NCBI GenBank assembly: GCA_945957335.1
Contig: CAMFLJ010000239.1
Span: 1 to 6,028, forward strand
Source of the DNA: an uncultured Actinomycetes bacterium
GTDB taxonomy: Bacteria; Actinomycetota; Acidimicrobiia; Acidimicrobiales; Acidimicrobilacustridaceae
Reading direction: 5' to 3'
DNA: 6,028 nt
Shown here: positions 5,213 to 6,028 of the stretch, piece after piece
How positions within the stretch are numbered: position 1 is the stretch's first letter
How the letters are laid out: every line of letters begins with the position of its first letter
The notes under the pieces: model-generated
Told to the model about the DNA's origin: nothing
Seen by the model: the letters and a program-made list of their open reading frames with translations, nothing else
Databases searched by the model: none
Position numbers and translations under genes: made by a program

Positions 5213-6010
5213 GTGACACGCAGGACCACCGACACCACCATCCGCCGCCACGGCCGACGAGGCCTCCTGGTCGGGGGCCTCGCCCTCGCCGGGGTCGCCG
5301 TCGCCGCCGCCCCCGCCTTCGCCCACGCCAGCTTCCCCGGGTACGCCGCCAACGGCTTCCTGCCCAACACGGCCGGCGGCACCGGCGCCGCCGGATCGAC
5401 CCCGCCCTACACGGCCGGCGCCACCGTCACCGCCTACGTGCGCGCCGCCGGCGAGCAGTCCGGTGACTTCAACGGCAACCCCGACACCACCGTCGAGGTG
5501 CGGGCGGTCGTCCCGGCCGGCTGGACCGACCCCACGTGTGGCCAGGCCCTCCTGCAGGTGAAGGACGGTTCGACCAACAACACCAACCAGCCCGGTGCCG
5601 CGGTCGCGGGCTGGAGCTGCGAGGTCATCACCACCCAGGGCCACCAGGTCGTGCGCTGGTGGGGCCCGCAGGTGCAGGCCCCCGGCACGCAGGCCGACGG
5701 CGCCCAGTTCTTCTCCTTCTCGGTCACCACCCCGAAGCCCACCGTGCAGACCAGCTACGACGGCACCAACGGCACCGAGGGCTTCATCGTCGACCAGTTC
5801 TACGCATCCGGCGCGGTGAGCCACTGGATCCCGTCGGAGGGCTACACCGGCTCGGCGCCCCCCGGAGCGGTGACCGAGGTCGCCGCCGGCCTGGTGCGCA
5901 CCGTCGCCGCGTTCGACCCGAGCACCACCACGACCGTCTCGCCCACCACCACCGCACCCGCGACGGTGGCGGCGGAGACCGTGACCGTGTCCCCCAGCTT
6001 CACGGGGTAG
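5213..6010 (+). CDS. Exported DUF1775/YcnI-related protein, divergent paralogue of the leftward neighbour
   Basis: The 265-residue product starts at GTG 5213, preceded by AGGGAG (5196-5201) at 11 bases, a longish spacing. The N-terminus is a signal peptide: TIRRHGRRGLLVGG, a hydrophobic core, then APAFA before His38. Arg-Arg-Gly-Leu-Leu resembles a Tat motif, though Sec is possible. The mature protein would begin His-Ala-Ser-Phe. Blocks shared with the neighbour in the same order are PAGWTDPTC (cf. PTGWTAVGC), GWSC (cf. TWSC), GHQVV (cf. GRQVV) and QFYASGAVSHWIPSEG (cf. QTYSTGEEVGWIGAPG). Hence His38, Cys109, Cys136 and Trp205 match His32, Cys78, Cys86 and Trp141; Glu81 may match Glu55. It carries insertions near residues 42-68 and 112-130. 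The tail (237-265) is Thr/Ser/Val-rich with no membrane helix and no clear LPxTG, so it may be released. A copper-binding role is inferred. The stop is TAG, inside a hairpin. Confidence 0.88.
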   Translation: MTRRTTDTTIRRHGRRGLLVGGLALAGVAVAAAPAFAHASFPGYAANGFLPNTAGGTGAAGSTPPYTAGATVTAYVRAAGEQSGDFNGNPDTTVEVRAVVPAGWTDPTCGQALLQVKDGSTNNTNQPGAAVAGWSCEVITTQGHQVVRWWGPQVQAPGTQADGAQFFSFSVTTPKPTVQTSYDGTNGTEGFIVDQFYASGAVSHWIPSEGYTGSAPPGAVTEVAAGLVRTVAAFDPSTTTTVSPTTTAPATVAAETVTVSPSFTG

Positions 6011-6028
6011 CGGGGACACGGTGGTCAC
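5981..6028 (+). terminator. Hairpin spanning the stop codon of the last gene, candidate terminator
   Basis: GTGTCCCC (5987-5994) pairs with GGGGACAC (6012-6019). The outer GTGACC (5981-5986) pairs with GGTCAC (6023-6028) once a three-base GGT bulge (6020-6022) is allowed, giving 14 pairs. A short inner GCT/AGC pairing (5997-5999 with 6009-6011) is possible. The last codons and the TAG at 6008-6010 lie within it. The stem reaches the window edge, so its full extent and any U-tract are unseen. Confidence 0.55.

Noticed and set aside
5079..5219. Upstream start (ATG at 5219) for the leftward DUF1775-like gene
   Set aside because: The extra 47 residues would bury the signal peptide, run past the rightward GTG start and show no domain character. 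The ATG at 5078 gives a standard signal peptide.
4889..6028. A 379-codon leftward open frame opposite the second exported protein
   Set aside because: It is Gly/Arg/Val-rich antisense sequence; the rightward frame has a signal peptide, conserved blocks and a ribosome site.

Overview
The window is very GC-rich, with strong G/C preference at third codon positions. Its gene types (BrkB/YihY membrane protein, PAS-GGDEF-EAL protein, DUF1775/YcnI-like secreted proteins, PF04909 amidohydrolase) fit a high-GC actinobacterium, possibly of the class Acidimicrobiia. The phylum is a reasonable inference; the class is only an impression. I see no tRNA, rRNA, CRISPR array, insertion sequence or phage gene, so this looks like ordinary chromosome.

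Layout from left to right. (1) The 3' end of an amidohydrolase gene (+) enters from the left edge and stops at 563. (2) A perfect 12-bp hairpin at 587-612 separates it from a convergent gene for a BrkB/YihY-type polytopic membrane protein (-, 632-1462). (3) A 75-bp divergent gap leads to a 151-residue soluble protein of unknown function (+, 1538-1993), followed by a strong hairpin. (4) A 702-residue cytoplasmic PAS-PAS-GGDEF-EAL cyclic-di-GMP protein (+, 2093-4201) has essentially all catalytic and inhibitory-site residues. (5) Its stop codon overlaps, in an 8-bp palindrome, the stop codon of a convergent gene (-, 4194-5078) for a Sec-exported, membrane-anchored DUF1775/YcnI-like protein. (6) A 134-bp divergent intergenic region with a perfect inverted repeat leads to a second, larger exported protein (+, 5213-6010). 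That protein appears to be a divergent paralogue of the first and ends within a hairpin at the right edge of the window.

The most interesting unit is the divergent pair at 4194-6010. Both products are predicted to begin, after signal peptide removal, with histidine (His-Ala-Thr/Ser-Phe). Both share a Gly-Trp-Thr...Cys block, a Trp-Ser-Cys block, a Gln-Val-Val block and a late Trp. In characterised YcnI (DUF1775), the N-terminal histidine forms a copper-binding brace. The pair may therefore be an extracytoplasmic copper-handling module made of one membrane-tethered and one apparently free member. That is inference. No other copper gene (CopC/CopD, PCuAC, CopA, CsoR) lies inside the window.

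The other genes do not form an obvious pathway together. Apart from the two divergent pairs, they look like independently transcribed units separated by hairpins.
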